64,000 nucleotides of DNA from Hymenoscyphus infarciens (GCA_001414345.1 LLCB01000015.1:1-64000); one strand, 5' to 3'; shown: positions 12,508 to 25,474, counted from the first letter of the stretch. The notes: a model not told the origin generated them from the letters alone. Made by a program: numbers and translations.

Positions 12508-15305
12508 GTACTTAGAATTAAAGGACTTTTAGATAAAACATATGCTCTTATATATATATATTATAAAACTAGAGTTATATTTATATATACTATAAAGTAT
12601 AAATCAGAAGCCTTTAATAAGTTAGTTAAAATAAATAACTTATTAAAAAATTAATTTAATAAAAGTATTAAAAGTCTATACTTAGATAATGTTAAGGAAT
12701 TTAAGTCTAATAAGTAGAATACTTATATTAAAGACTAAGGTATTATATATAACTATACTAGTCTATATAGTCCTAAGTAGAACAGTGTTATAGAAAGACT
12801 TAATTAATATTTAATAAAACATATAATTACTATATATTTAGAAAAATTTATACTACTTTATCTCTAGCCTTATATAGCTTATTCTATTATATATATAAAA
12901 AATCAGGTATATAATAGTATTATAAAATCTATACTATATAAGGACATATTTAACATAAGTCTAGATATATTATATATAAGTACTCTTAGATCTCTTTATT
13001 ATACTTTAATATTAAAAGAAATAAAAGCTAAAAACATTAAAGGAAAACTAGCTAATAAGTCATATAAAGGAATATTAGTAGGCTAAGAGTCTTTTAATAA
13101 CTTCCTTATATATATACTAGAACTTAGGAAAGTTATTAATATAAGAGATATTATAATAAAAGAAAACCTTATATATAAAGACGAATTTATTATAGAAGAA
13201 AACTACTCTATACTCTTAGAAGAAGAGTCTATAGATTAGGATTATTTATAAGAAATAACTAGTTACGTGAATACACGTTTAGAAGGCAATAGTCTCACTC
13301 TTATAGAATATAAGGAGTTAAGTAATAATAATAATAATAACCTAAACGACGAAATATATATAGATAATATTAACGAATTAGGATAAGACGAATTAGAATA
13401 AGATAATGTTATAGAGTTAGGCTCTAATATAAATCTTAGACTAAGAAGTAGACGCGTTAATCTTATAGAAAGGGATATAGACGTATTAGAAATCGACAAG
13501 CTTTAAGCGTTAATTACTATATATTACCATATATTACTCGCTTATTTAAACTCTAAAATAGAGGGCGATAGTACTAAAAAGGTCATTATTAATAAAATAC
13601 CTAATACTACTATTCTAGAGCTAAAAAGCTATAGAGAAGCTATAAGCAATATTAATCCTTATAAAGACTACTAGATTAGATCTATTATAAAACGAATTAA
13701 ATACTCTTATAAGTAATAAAACTTAGAATGTTATTACTAGTAGTAACGCTAGTAAAGATACTAAGCTTATTAAAACAAGATAGGTTTATAAACTAAAAGA
13801 ATCTAATAATATAATAGAATTTAAATCACGATTTATAGCTAAAGGTTTTAAATAGTTATATAGAAGAGACTATATAGACTCTTTTATAAGAGTTATTAAG
13901 TAAATAAGCTAGAAAGTCTTATTTGCTCTAGTACTATTATATAACTTTATAATATAGAAAATTAACATAGTTTTAGCTTTTATATAAGAGGATATAGATA
14001 TAGAAAGACTAAACATTACCCCTCTAAAAGGAATAAACAAATATCTATATATCCCTAGGTTATATAATAACGTATTAAAAAACATAAAAAACCCTCTTAA
14101 TTAAATTATATATTTAAAACTCCTAAAAGCCTTCTATAGATTAAAACAATTAGCTAGAATCTAGTTTACTATACTAGTTACTATACTTTTAGAACTAGGC
14201 TTTAAAGTACTAAGGACTAATTTATATATATATGTAAATCGTTATACTAGTATATATATATATATATATATATAGATAACTTAACTATAATTAGACCTAT
14301 AAAAGAACTTATTAAAAGTCTTATTAATAAACTTAAGAAACATTTTAATATTAAAGACTTAGGTTCTATTAAAGACTACCTAGGCGTAGATATTATTAGG
14401 GAAAATAAATAGCTAAAACTAAGCTAAGAAAAATATATATTTAAAGTATTAGATAAGTATAATCTCCTTAATTATAATCCTATTTATATATTAATAGATT
14501 CTAAGATTAAATTAATACTAAATCAATTTTAAGCTAGTCTAGAAGATACTAGACTATTTTAAGTAATAATTAGCTATCTACTATATATTTTTATATATAC
14601 TAGGCTAGATATTACCTATACTACTATTATACTATTAAGATATGTATTAAACTCTTCTAAAGAATACTTTATAGTAGCTAAGTATATATTAAGATATCTA
14701 AAAATAACTATTCACTATTATATTATATATATAATAAAAGATATATCTAGCTATTTTATAAGTAGCTTTTACGACTTTAATTATACTAGTAATATTAATA
14801 GTACTAAATTAACTACTAGATATATTTTTTACTTAGCTAGGGGGCTAATTATATAGCGTTCTAAGCTATAAAGTATTATAGCTTAATCTATAACTAAAGC
14901 TAAATATATAACTATAAATATAGCCTTAAAAGAATCTATCTATATAATAGCCTTAGTTAAAGAACTAGGTTTTTATAAATAAAAGAAATTCGGTTTATAT
15001 ACTAATAATAAAGGAGCTTTATAATTAGGTTATAACTATATATATTATGAAAGAATAAAGTATATAGCTATTAAATACTACTATATAAGAGATTTATTAG
15101 TTAAAGGAACTATAGATTTAATATATATAAAATCAATAGATTAAAAAGTAGACAGCTTTACTAAAGTACTTAATAAAATAAAATTCTAATAATTCCTTAT
15201 ATAATTAGGAATAATAAGTTATATGTCGACGTGCGAAAACTAAAGATTAACACTCTTAACTAACACGTTAAAATAACTTAAAAGGAAGTACTTATTAAGA
15301 GGGCA

Positions 15306-15761
15306 TATTAGTATATAATAAGCACTTATACTAGTACTTAATTATGCTAGTATAGTATAATATCCCTAATATCTCTAGATCGACGATGCGTAGCCTAGAT
15401 AAACAGTACCTAATATGGATTACTAGTATTCGACGGACTAAATTCTATTTGATAGACTGAATACTATCTAATAGACTAAATACTATCTGAGTATACAGAT
15501 TAATACTATCTGACGGACTGAATACTATTCAATAAACTAAATACTATCTAAGTGTATAGATTAACACTATCCGACGGATTAGTTATATTTGTAGTTTTAG
15601 ACTTAGAACTATACTAGTATTAGACTAGAAGGCTAGCTATAGCCTACATGTATATAGAGTAGATAGCTTCTCAGTTTTTCATTTAAGTTAATTAATTCTT
15701 TTTTTACCTTTCACTTCTTATGTAATCTATTGTTGCTTTGTGAACTGTGACCTTTCTAAGA
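15306..15761 (+). repeat. 3' LTR of copia B
   Basis: It is the same length as the 5' LTR (456 bp) and differs from it almost only by C/T and G/A transitions. It is followed by the CTATA duplication at 15762-15766. Confidence 0.9.
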
Positions 15762-15766
15762 CTATA

Positions 15767-16727
15767 AGGCACGCACGTCAGTTCAGGAAGTAAGGGTGGA
15801 AACAGTACGTACCGTAAAAGCGACAGCGACAGCGATGACGTAGATGACAAATCCGATGCTTCTGATTCGCTAGGTGACCAATTCAGGGCTTCTTATTCGC
15901 TCTGCTGAAAGTCCGACCGTGAAATGTGCCTATATCGTCCGATGTTGTCCTGCTGCTATTCGACGACGTGGAATTGACCGGGGTAGCGAATGCGACGAAG
16001 ACGACCTGGATTACGATGCCGATAAGCGGCCCGATACCGAGTGAATGCGATGCGATGACGATAGATAGTTATCGTCGTCGTCGTCGTCGTCGAAGTGAAG
16101 TGTCGAAGTCGAAGAAGTCGAAGTCGAAGTCGAAGTCGAAGTCGAAGTCGAAGGTGGGGGTGGCCCGTGCGCCCGTAGGTCTTAGCGGTTACGTAGCTAG
16201 TTGTACGTAGCGTACCGTGTTCGGCAAGAGCGACCCTGGTACGAAGGCCACGCCCCACCATGTGACCCACTTTAGTCACGTGACTTCTATTTTTTGTAGG
16301 CTAGTAGCCCTATTTATAAGGATTACTAATATATAATTACTAATTAAAGTTTATATGTAAAAAGTCTCTTAAATCGCCTTTGAAAAAAAAACCACTCTCT
16401 TTAGACTTTTTATTTTTTCTTCTAAGTACTTTATTTTAGACATATTTTTTAAACTAAGTTAAGAGCTAGATTTTGAGTTAGTTTATAATTTTAAAGCGTT
16501 TTATAAATCAGGTTAAATTACCTTGAATCGTTTTATGAATCGGTTTCTTACTTTGAATCGTTTTATAAATCGGCTTAAATTACTTTAAATCGTTTTATAA
16601 AACGTATTAGAGCTACTTCAAGAAATAACTAATATCTTGAACCGGTATTAAACCGGTATTAAGTCTAAGTTGATACTAGCTCAAAACCCTAGTAGAGAGT
16701 ATATAAGTATATTTTACTATCTAACTT
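15767..16727 (+). repeat. Left arm (inner part) of a large inverted repeat, little RIP
   Basis: This segment aligns along its length with the reverse complement of about 18165-19218. Nearly all differences have C or G here and T or A in the other arm. Copia B separates it from its outer continuation at 8830-9106. It contains (TCG)n at 16074-16092, (GTCGAA)n at 16103-16152 and a 36-bp-type tandem repeat around GAATCGTTTTATAAATCGG (16484-16610). Open frames of about 100 codons on both strands here are a by-product of the repeats and of the lack of RIP stops, and I do not call a gene. Confidence 0.8.
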
Positions 16728-16860
16728 TTAATAGAGCAAATTAAAGCTCTTAAATTAGCTACCTAGTAAATTAGAAGTATTAGATTTATTATCTACGTTA
16801 TTACACCTTACGCATACGCGGCGTACTCTAAAACACCCTTGTAGAGGCCGCGCGCTATAC
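16728..16860 (-). repeat. Third, inverted copy of 15790-15920
   Basis: The plus strand here matches the reverse complement of 15790-15920, for example GAGC(A/G)AAT followed later by CTACGT(T/C)AT, with RIP-type differences. The segment 15790-16860 is therefore bounded by its own inverted repeat of about 130 bp and could be a transposon-like unit. Confidence 0.6.
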
Positions 16861-16899
16861 TAAGAATCGGCCCTTAGAGAGCTATAACGTCCTAGCTTA

Positions 16900-17705
16900 C
16901 CTATTATCTACTTAGTAGATAATTAGAGTAAGTTTTAAAATAAACTAGATAGACTATAATTATTAAATATACTATAAACTAAATAATAATTTTATAAACT
17001 AAAAGAGTTTAAATAATAGATAAAAGGTTTTAAGTTTAATATAGAGTAAGAATTTTTTAAATAAAGAAGATTATCTAAGTATCTACTTAGTAGATAATAA
17101 GTATAAGATATTAAATAGAATAGAATAGGCTAATTATCTACTTAGTAAATAATAGGTTTAAGAGACTAAATAAGATAGAGTAGAGTAAGCTAAGTATCTA
17201 TTTAGTAAATAATAGATTTAAGAGACTAAATAAGATAGAGTAGTCTAATTATCTACTTAGTAGATAATAAGTCTAAATAGAGTAGAGTAGACTAATTATC
17301 TACTTAGTAGATAATAGGTTTAAAAGACTAAATAAGATAGAGTAGTTGAATTATCTCCTTAGTAGATAATTAGTCTAAAAGACTAAATAAGATAAAGTAG
17401 TCTAATTATCTACTTAGTAGATAATAAGTCTAAAAGACTAAGTAAGATAAAGTAGTCTAATTATCTACTTAGTAGATAATTAGTCTAAAAGACTAAGTAA
17501 GATAAAGTAGTCTAATTATCTACTTAGTAGATAATTAGTCTAAAAGACTAAATAAGATAGAGTAGTCTAATTATCTACTTAGTAGATAATTAGTCTAAAA
17601 TAATAAGTAAGATAGAGTAGTCTAATTATCTACTTAGTAGATAATTAGTCTAAAATAATAAGTAAGATAAAGTAGTTTAATTATCTACTTAGTAGATAAT
17701 AAGCT
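16900..17705. repeat. Tandem array of a ~57-bp palindromic repeat
   Basis: About 13 copies of the near-perfect palindrome TTATCTACTTAGTAGATAA occur. The first is isolated at 16902 and the rest are spaced 47 to 58 bp apart from about 17085 to 17700. Between them lies a second, smaller palindrome (TAGTCTaaaAGACTA) and a conserved AATAAGATAGAGTAG tract. Each unit could therefore fold into two hairpins. The repeats are contiguous with variable length, without unique spacers. Confidence 0.85.
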
Positions 17706-18164
17706 ACTTTCGTATTATACGAAGGTTAGTAGACCGAGTACTTCTTAGGTATAAACTATTATAAATAGCTAGCTATTATAACTTATCTACTAAGTTCTAA
17801 GAGTATATAATTATATAACTAGTCTTCTACGTCTCTATATACTACTAGGTACTATAAAACTATAATAACTTAAAAAAGTAAGTACTAAAGTACTAGTATC
17901 TAATTAAGTAATAGTTTACTTAGTAGAGAGTCTCTTATATAGATATAGTATATTAGTATATATATTAACTAACTAGTACTAGCTATAACTACACGTATAG
18001 ATAATATATACTATAAGTTATTATAATAGCACTTTTAATATAACTATTACTTACTATAATAGCTAGTTAAACTATTCTAGAAGTATATACTAGATATAAT
18101 AGATATATTAGTTAGTATTAAAGTTCTAGTATTTAAAAGTTTTTTATAATATATAAAGAATATT
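17706..18164. other. AT-rich spacer, no gene seen
   Basis: RIP-like AT-rich sequence lies between the palindromic array and the right arm. I see no recognisable domain, and only short runs such as TAGCTAGCTA. Confidence 0.6.
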
Positions 18165-18908
18165 AAACTTATAAGTAATAATTACTTATATACTCTCTAC
18201 TAGAGTTTTAAGCTAGTATTAACTTAGACTTAATACTGGTTTAATACTAGTTTAAGATATTAGTTATTTCTTAAAATAGCTCTAATATATTTTAAAAAAT
18301 AATTTAAAGTAATTTAAACCGATTTATAAAATAATTTAAGCTAATTTAAGCTAATTTATAAAACAATTTAAAGTAAGAAACTAATTTATAAAATAATTTA
18401 AGATAATTTAAGCTAATTTATAAAACAATTTAAAGTAAGAAACCAATTTATAAAATAATTTAAAGTAATTTAACCTAATTTATAAAGCAATTTAAATTAA
18501 CTAACTTATAATCTAGTACTTAACTTAGTTTAAAAAACATATCTAAAATAAAGTACTTAGAAGAAAAAATAAAAAGTCTAGAAAGAGTGTTTTTTTTTTT
18601 AAAGGCGATTTAAGTAGCTTTTTATATATAAACCTTATATAATTTTTATATTCTAGTAGTCTTTAAATTTAAAGCTACTAGTATATAAATTTAGTAAGTT
18701 ATATAACTAAAGTAGGTTATATAGTAAGACATAGCTTTTATACTAAAGTCGCTCTTACTAAACATAGTATACTATATATAACTAGCTATGTAACTACTAA
18801 GACCTAGTATATAAGCTACTTCTACTTTTAACTTTGATACTTTAAACTTTATACTTTAATACTTTAATACTTTAATACTTTAATACTTTAATACTTTAAT
18901 ACTTTACT

Positions 18909-18961
<53 letters not shown>

Positions 18962-19480
18962 TCTCTATTACTATTATATTATATTTGTTACTTAGTATTA
19001 AGCTACTTAATAGTATTATAATCTATATTATATTTATTATGTTTACTACCTTAGTTAATTCTATATTATTAAATAATATTAGCTAATATAGATATATTTT
19101 ATAGTTAGACTTTTAGTAGAGCAAATTAGAAGCCTCGGATTTATTATCTATATTATTACTATTACTATTATAGTATATACTATTTCTATACTTACTTCCT
19201 AAACTAATATATAGGCCTTATAGTTTCTAACTAACTAACTAACTAACTAACTAATCAAACTAATTATATTAAGGCATATATATAGAGATAATGTTATTTA
19301 GATTAGTAGAATATTTAGTAGAATAATTAGTAGAATTAATAGAATTAGTAGAATTAGTAGAAGTAGAACTTAGATATTTAATAACAAGAACCAGGGTATA
19401 TTATATAAGAGTAGTATAACTATATAATATATATCTAATTATATAATTTCAGTCTTTTTTAATATATAATTACTAGTAAT
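18165..19480 (-). repeat. Right arm of the large inverted repeat, heavily RIP-mutated
   Basis: It is the reverse complement of the left arm with almost every CpG and CpA converted. The microsatellites are converted too: the left (TCG)n corresponds to (AAT)n at 18911-18961, the left (GTCGAA)n to a TACTTTAA run at 18836-18908, and the left (TCGG)n to (CTAA)n at 19226-19254. The unoccupied copia B target lies at 19219-19223. The arm is interrupted after 19480 by a copia nest and resumes at 30280. Confidence 0.8.
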
Positions 19481-19710
19481 TCTTAGAATAGTTACAGTTT
19501 ATAAAGTAATAATAGATTATATAAAAAGTAAAAGGTAAAAATAAATTAATTAACTTAAATAAAAAACTAAGAAGCTATTTACTCTATATATATATATAAG
19601 CTATAGCTAGCCTTCTAGTCTAATACTAGTATAGTTCTAAGTTTAAAACTATAGATATAACTAATCTATTAAATAGTATTATTCTATATACTTAGATAGT
19701 ATTTAGTCTA
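19481..19710 (-). repeat. Partial 3' LTR of copia element C
   Basis: The reverse-complement family LTR starts here, preceded by GTAAT (19476-19480). It shares private markers with the LTR at 29799-30274 (TCTTAGAATAG at the end, AGTATTATTCTATATAC, CCTTCTAG). The two are therefore likely the pair from one insertion, and GTAAT recurs at 30275-30279. The LTR is cut at about 19710 by element D. Confidence 0.75.
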
Positions 19711-21970
19711 TTTATAATATATATAATAATATAAGATTAGTAAGTTAAGGATTTAAAGTATTTAAGTCTAAGTTAATAGAATTATTATAAATAATTTATA
19801 ACTTATACTATAGGCTATCTAAGATTATATACTTAATCTTATATAGGCCTATTTAGTAAGCTTAATAAGTATATTATATAACTGTATATTTATAATATAT
19901 TAGAGGCGCTCTAGAGTAATACGTTAATATTCAGACTTAAAATAAAGAATCTTTTATTTTAGCTCTTTATCCTAAAAGTATAAAGAAATTACTAGATTAG
20001 TATAAGTCTACTACCTTAGTAGATATTATATACTATAGACCTAATTCTATACCTAGTTCTATATACTAAGACTACTAAGCTTTTAATCTATATAAAAAGG
20101 CCTTTAGTATACTAAAAAGATGAAAATAAGATATATATATAAATATACCTATATATTTATATATATATATAATTTATATATATTTACTCCTTAACTGCTT
20201 TATTATATAACTATTCTTATATAGTAGTAATACCTTCTTATAATAAACATATAAGTATTTAGAAGCTTAAGAGCTCTATAAATTATAAAGTCTAGGCTAT
20301 ATATACTAAGGCTTTCTTTACTAAAGAAGGATAAATCGAATTAATTATATTTTATATTAAAGGCGACCTTAAATAAGAACATAAAGTATTAAGTAATATA
20401 ATATTACTTATAAAAGACAGCCTACTTTTATAAATTTAAGATAAGAATAATACTAAAGCAGCTTAGAACATACTTAAGAACCTCTATAGTTCTAAAAGGT
20501 TCTCTTCTAAATTTATACTATATAAAGAGTTCTTTAATACCTTCTTAAAGAGGTTCTCTTTTATAGAAGAATATCTTAATAAGGTTAAATATCTTAGTAA
20601 TTAATTAAGAGTTAAAAGTATAGAACTACCTAGATAGATAGTTATAGCCTAAATACTTAATAATCTAAGTAAGGATTATAAGAATATTATATCTAATATA
20701 ACTTAATCCTTATAAAACGATATTAATACCTATACTATAGAGAACTTATTCTCTAATCTTATAGATAAGTCTAAAAGACAAGAGTCTAAAAAAGAAGAAG
20801 CTTTTATAAGCTTTACTCTTTATAAGAACTATAAAGGAAAGAAGTCTTATAAGATTATAAAAGGGAAATACTATACTTATTATAAGTAGGCTATATAAGT
20901 ACTTTATAAATAAGTATTACTACTTTAATCTATAAAAAGCACTTAAAGGCTTTATATTTAAAAAGGGTATACTTAGAGCTAGCTCTAATAAAGAAAGAGA
21001 AGAAAAGAGCTTATCTTAAGATAAAAGAGATATAAACGTTAATATTATATTTACTAACCTTAATTATAATAATACTTAAGTTATTAATAATAGAAAAGAT
21101 AATATTAGCTTAGATAATCTAAACTTTAAGATAAATAATACTAAAAATAAAAACTCTATAAACTTAAATACTAATACTAGTATAGATACCTTTAACTCCT
21201 TATTAAATACTAGATAAGCTAAATAGGTTCTTACTACTACTACTTCTAACTCTATAGATAATAAATCTAATTTTATACTAGACACTACTACTATAAAATA
21301 TATAATATATAATAAGCTCTGTTTTATAAATTATAAGCCTAATAATAAACTAGTTAAGTAGAGTAAAGTAAAAACAATTAGTATTAAAGGAGTTAATTCT
21401 ATTTATATTAAGTTTAAAGATAATAATATTATTAAGTCTTTTATACTTAAAAACTATTTATATATACCTAAGCTAGGCTATAACCTAATAAGTTAAAGTA
21501 AATTAGTAAATTCCTATATTATATTTACTTCTAATAACTACTATATTAAAAATAATAAAATAAATAAGCTTATAACTAAAAGTAATAAGATAGATAACTT
21601 ATATTATTTAGATATTATTCCTCTTAGATATAAAAACACTATATTAAGTAATACTATACTTAATATAATAAAGTATAAAAATATAAATAAACTATACCTA
21701 TATAATAGACTAGGACATATTAGTCTATAAGTATTAAATAAGATTATTAATACTATAAAAGGTTATAATAATATTATATTTAATAAAAATATAAATAATA
21801 GTATTATTAATTATAAAAACTATCTTAAAAGTAAATTTACTAATAAGATAAATAGACTAATAAGTAGTAAAGTCTTTAGTCTATTAGAAAAAGTTAGTAG
21901 TAATCTATATAGTCTTATAAAACCTAATACTTATAATAACTATAAATACTTTATAATCTTTCTAGATAAG
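19711..21970 (+). mobile_element. Second copia family, element D: leader, gag and protease, 3'-truncated
   Basis: The plus-strand degraded coding sequence runs from a UBN2-type gag (about 20240-20900) through a protease-like FILD(T/S) motif near 21275 and a GAG-pre-integrase block (LYLYNRLGHISL near 21690-21730) to the start of integrase, ending LDK at 21970. Its sequence differs from the main family. The start is uncertain because its LTR was not delimited. The LTR of element E cuts it off at 21971. Confidence 0.7.
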
Positions 21971-22349
21971 TGTTAGCATATAATAAGTACTTATACTAGT
22001 ACTTAATTATACTAGTATAGTATAATATCCTTAATATCTCTAGATCGACGATATATAGCCTAGACAAATAGTACCTAATACAGATTACTAGTATCTAATA
22101 GACTAAACACTATCTAATAGACTAAATACTATCTAAGTATATAGATTAATACTATTTAACAGATTAGTTATATCTATAGTTTTAGACTTAGAACTATACT
22201 AGTATTAGACTAGAAAGGCTAGCTATAGCCTATATATATATATAGAGTAGATAGCTTCTTAGTTTTTTATTTAAGTTAATTAATTCTTTTTTACCTTTTT
22301 ACTTCTTATATAATCTATTATTACTTTATAAACTATAACCTTTCTAAGA
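21971..22349 (+). repeat. 5' LTR of copia element E
   Basis: It starts TGTTAGCATATAATAAG and ends CTAAGA. At 379 bp it is shorter than the 456-bp LTRs because it has fewer ACTAAATACTATC subrepeats. Confidence 0.85.
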
Positions 22350-23955
22350 GGTTATAGATTAGGTATAGTTTATTTCTATATAACTTTGTTTTACATAACC
22401 TAATATTACTTTTATATTAGATACTCTCTTATGTAATATATTAATTACTTCTAATTCTATATTATTAAGAGTTTTTTTATTTTTTATTTTTTTAAGGTTT
22501 TCTTTTAAAAGATATTACTAGTCTACTTACCTCTTATACTACGGTCTAGTAGATTACTAAGCGCCTATCTTAGTCTAGTATATTATAAGCGAAGAGTACG
22601 CTTTATAGGATTACTAGTTTTTTATCTTTCTTACTTTTTATAGTTAGATAACTAAGAGTTAAGGTTAGTACCTCTTTATATTATACTATATAATATTATA
22701 TTATTTTAACTTCTATTCTATTAAATAGATAATTTAATTAAGAACTAAGGCTATTCTTATAATTAGATAATAAGACTTTAAAATAATTATTAGTATATAT
22801 CTTAGACTCTAAGCTTTACTTAATAGATACTATATTATTAAAATATCTTAGAACTAAGGTAACCTTAAAGATTAGCCTATTATATCTATTCTCAAGCTTA
22901 GTATTACTCTAGTTAACTTATATAGTAACTTTTTATCTTAAAACCTTATTACTAAACGTTATTTTAGTAGTATAGTCAGCGCTAATATCAGGTATACTAG
23001 CTTACTAGAAAGCCCTATACTAAGTACTACTAAAATAGACTATCTTACTAGTATGTTTAAATACCTAGAAATAAAAGCTATTTTTTATAAAGACTAGTTT
23101 AAAGACCTTATATACTTTATCTAGCTAGTAATATTTAATAAAGTATATAATAAGCTTCCTCTTAAGTCTAAAACTAGATAACTTTTTAATTTATAAATCT
23201 TTTTTCTTTATATTTATATTACTTTAAGAGTATATAAGCTCTTTACTATATTACTATTTTAGTCTAGTAGGTTCTAGAATAATAAAAACTCTAGTTTTTC
23301 TAACTACTTTTTAATATTATATAACTATATATATTTTTTATATTAGTTCTTCTCTTAACTAAAACATACTCTTTTATTAAACTATAATATCTTTTAGTTC
23401 TTTCAAGAGTAGTAAATTAGTTAGAAAAATCAACTATATAGAATAGTATAGAGAGACTAAACTCTTTTTAGAAATTAATAGATTTATGTTATATATAGAC
23501 TTATTTGTTACTAGACTTAATAAAGATCTATACTATATAAATAGAGAACCTAGGTTAGTAGAACTTAGTATTAAATATAAAGAACGTAACTCTAACTATA
23601 CTAGAAATAGCTAAAAAGCCTTAGAGGCTATTAAGTCTATTATATCTATTAATAATATAAACTAATTTAAAGATAAAACTAGCTCTAATACTATATAAGC
23701 GTATATAATAGCTATATATAGAGAATCTAGTTTTAATCTAATTAGTTAATATCTAGATATAATTATTAAATCTAGCTAAAGCTCTTATAAGAACGTCGAC
23801 GAATATACTAGCACTATATAAAGTATAGCTTTATATCTTAAAGACTTAAAACATCTAATACTTAAAAGCTATATAACTTAGATTATATTTAAAGAGCTTA
23901 ATAGTAGCTTTAAAGGTTTTATATTAAGAAAATACGAAGAACTAGGAAAAGATTT
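22350..23955 (+). mobile_element. Copia element E, leader and gag only
   Basis: It matches copia B from the leader to mid-gag (about 9563-11080) with RIP-type differences and no open frame. It stops inside gag at 23955, where an inverted LTR begins. The rest of E is absent from the window. Confidence 0.8.
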
Positions 23956-24414
23956 TCTTAGAAAGATCACAGTTCATAAAGCAATAATAGATTACGTAAG
24001 AAGTGAAAAGATGAAAAAGAATTAAATAACTTAAATAAAAAACTAAGAAGCTATCTACTCTATATATATATATAGGCTATAGCTAGCCTTTCTAGTCTAA
24101 TACTAGTATAGTCCTAAGTCTAAAACTACAGATATAACTAATCCGTCGAATAGTATTAATCTATATACTTAGATAGTATTTAGTCTATTAGATAGTATTC
24201 AGTTCATTAAATAGTATTTAGTTTGTTAAATAGTATTAATCTATATACTTAGATAGTATTTAGTCTATTAGATAGTATTTAGTCTATTAAATACTAGTAA
24301 TCTATATCAAGTACTATTTATCTAGGCTACGTATCGTCGATCTAGAGATATTAGAGATATTATATTATACTAGTATAATTAAGTACTAGTATAAGTGCTT
24401 ATTATATACTAATA
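23956..24414 (-). repeat. 3' LTR of a further copia insertion (G)
   Basis: This complete 459-bp LTR in reverse orientation begins TCTTAGAAAGATCAC and lacks the private markers shared by the 19481 and 29799 LTRs. Its outer flank (GATTT) does not match the flank of the LTR at 30274. It therefore probably came from a different insertion than the 5' LTR now at the other end of the same body. Confidence 0.75.
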
Positions 24415-25442
24415 CGCTCTCTTAATAAGTACTTCTATTTAATTTATTTTAACGCGTTAGTTAAGAGTGTTAATTTTTAGTTTTTATATATTAGTATATA
24501 ACTTATTATTCCTAATTATATAAGGAATTATTAGAATTTTATTTTATTAAGTGCTTTAGTAAAGCTATCTACTTTTTAATCTATTAATTTTATATATATT
24601 AGATCTATAGTTCCTTTAACTAATAAGTCTCTTATATAGTAGTATTTAATAGCTATATACTTTATTCTTTTATAATATATAAGGTTATAGCTTAATTATA
24701 GAGCTCCTTTATTATTAGTATATAAACTAAATTTCTTTTATTTATAAAAGCCTAGTTCTTTAACTAAGGCTATTATATAGACAAATTCTTTTAAGGCTAT
24801 ATTTATAGCTATATATTTAGCTTTGGTTATAGATTAGACTATAATACTTTATAGCTTAGAACGCTATATAATTAGCCTCCTAGCTAAGTAAAAAATATAT
24901 CTAGTAGTTGATTTAGCACTATTAATATCGCTAGCGTAATCGGAGTTACAAAAGCTACTTATAAAATAGCTAGATATGTCTTTTATTATATATATAATAT
25001 AATAGTGAATAGTTGTTTTTAGATATCTTAATATATACTTAGCTACTATAAAGTGTTCTTTAGAAGAGTTTAATACGTATCTTAATAGTATAATAGTAGC
25101 GTAGGCAATATCTAGTCTAGTATAAATAAAGATATATAGTAGATAGCTAATTATTACTTAAAATAGTCTAGTATCTTCTAGACTAGCTTAAAATAGATTT
25201 AGTATTAATTTAATTTTAGAATCTATTAGTATATAGATAGGATTATAATTAAGAAGATTATACTTATCTAACACTTTAGATATATATTTTTCTTAGCTTA
25301 GTTTTAGTTATTTAGTTCTCTTAATAATATCTATGCCTAGGTAGTCTTTAATAAGACCTAAGTCTTTAATATTAAAGTGTTTCTTAAGTTTATTAATAAG
25401 ACTTTTAATAAGTTCTTTTATAGGTCTAATTATTACTAAGTC

Positions 25443-25474
<32 letters not shown>

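Larger units (their letters stand above)
9107..15761 (+). mobile_element. Complete Ty1/copia retrotransposon B, RIP-inactivated
   Basis: This is a full-length element of 6655 bp. Both LTRs are 456 bp (9107-9562 and 15306-15761) and begin TGTTAG (TATTAG in the 3' copy) and end CTAAGA. The direct repeat CTATA flanks it at 9102-9106 and 15762-15766. The interior runs through leader, gag (about 10560-11870, with a Ser/Thr/Asn-rich stretch), protease/GAG-pre-integrase, integrase (about 12000-13090, split by a small insertion), reverse transcriptase (13750-14400) and RNase H (14580-15190). Every domain carries stops. The right arm of the surrounding inverted repeat holds the uninterrupted target site at 19219-19223, which confirms the element boundaries. 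Confidence 0.9.

Noticed and set aside
15926..16279. Overlapping open frames of 94 and 107 codons on opposite strands
   Set aside because: They run through (TCG)n and (GTCGAA)n microsatellites, giving Ser-Lys or Leu-Arg runs. They lie in a repeat arm whose other copy is fully disrupted.
16900..17705. CRISPR-like appearance of regularly spaced palindromic repeats
   Set aside because: There are no unique spacers, the intervening sequence is itself repeated, and the genome is fungal with no cas genes.
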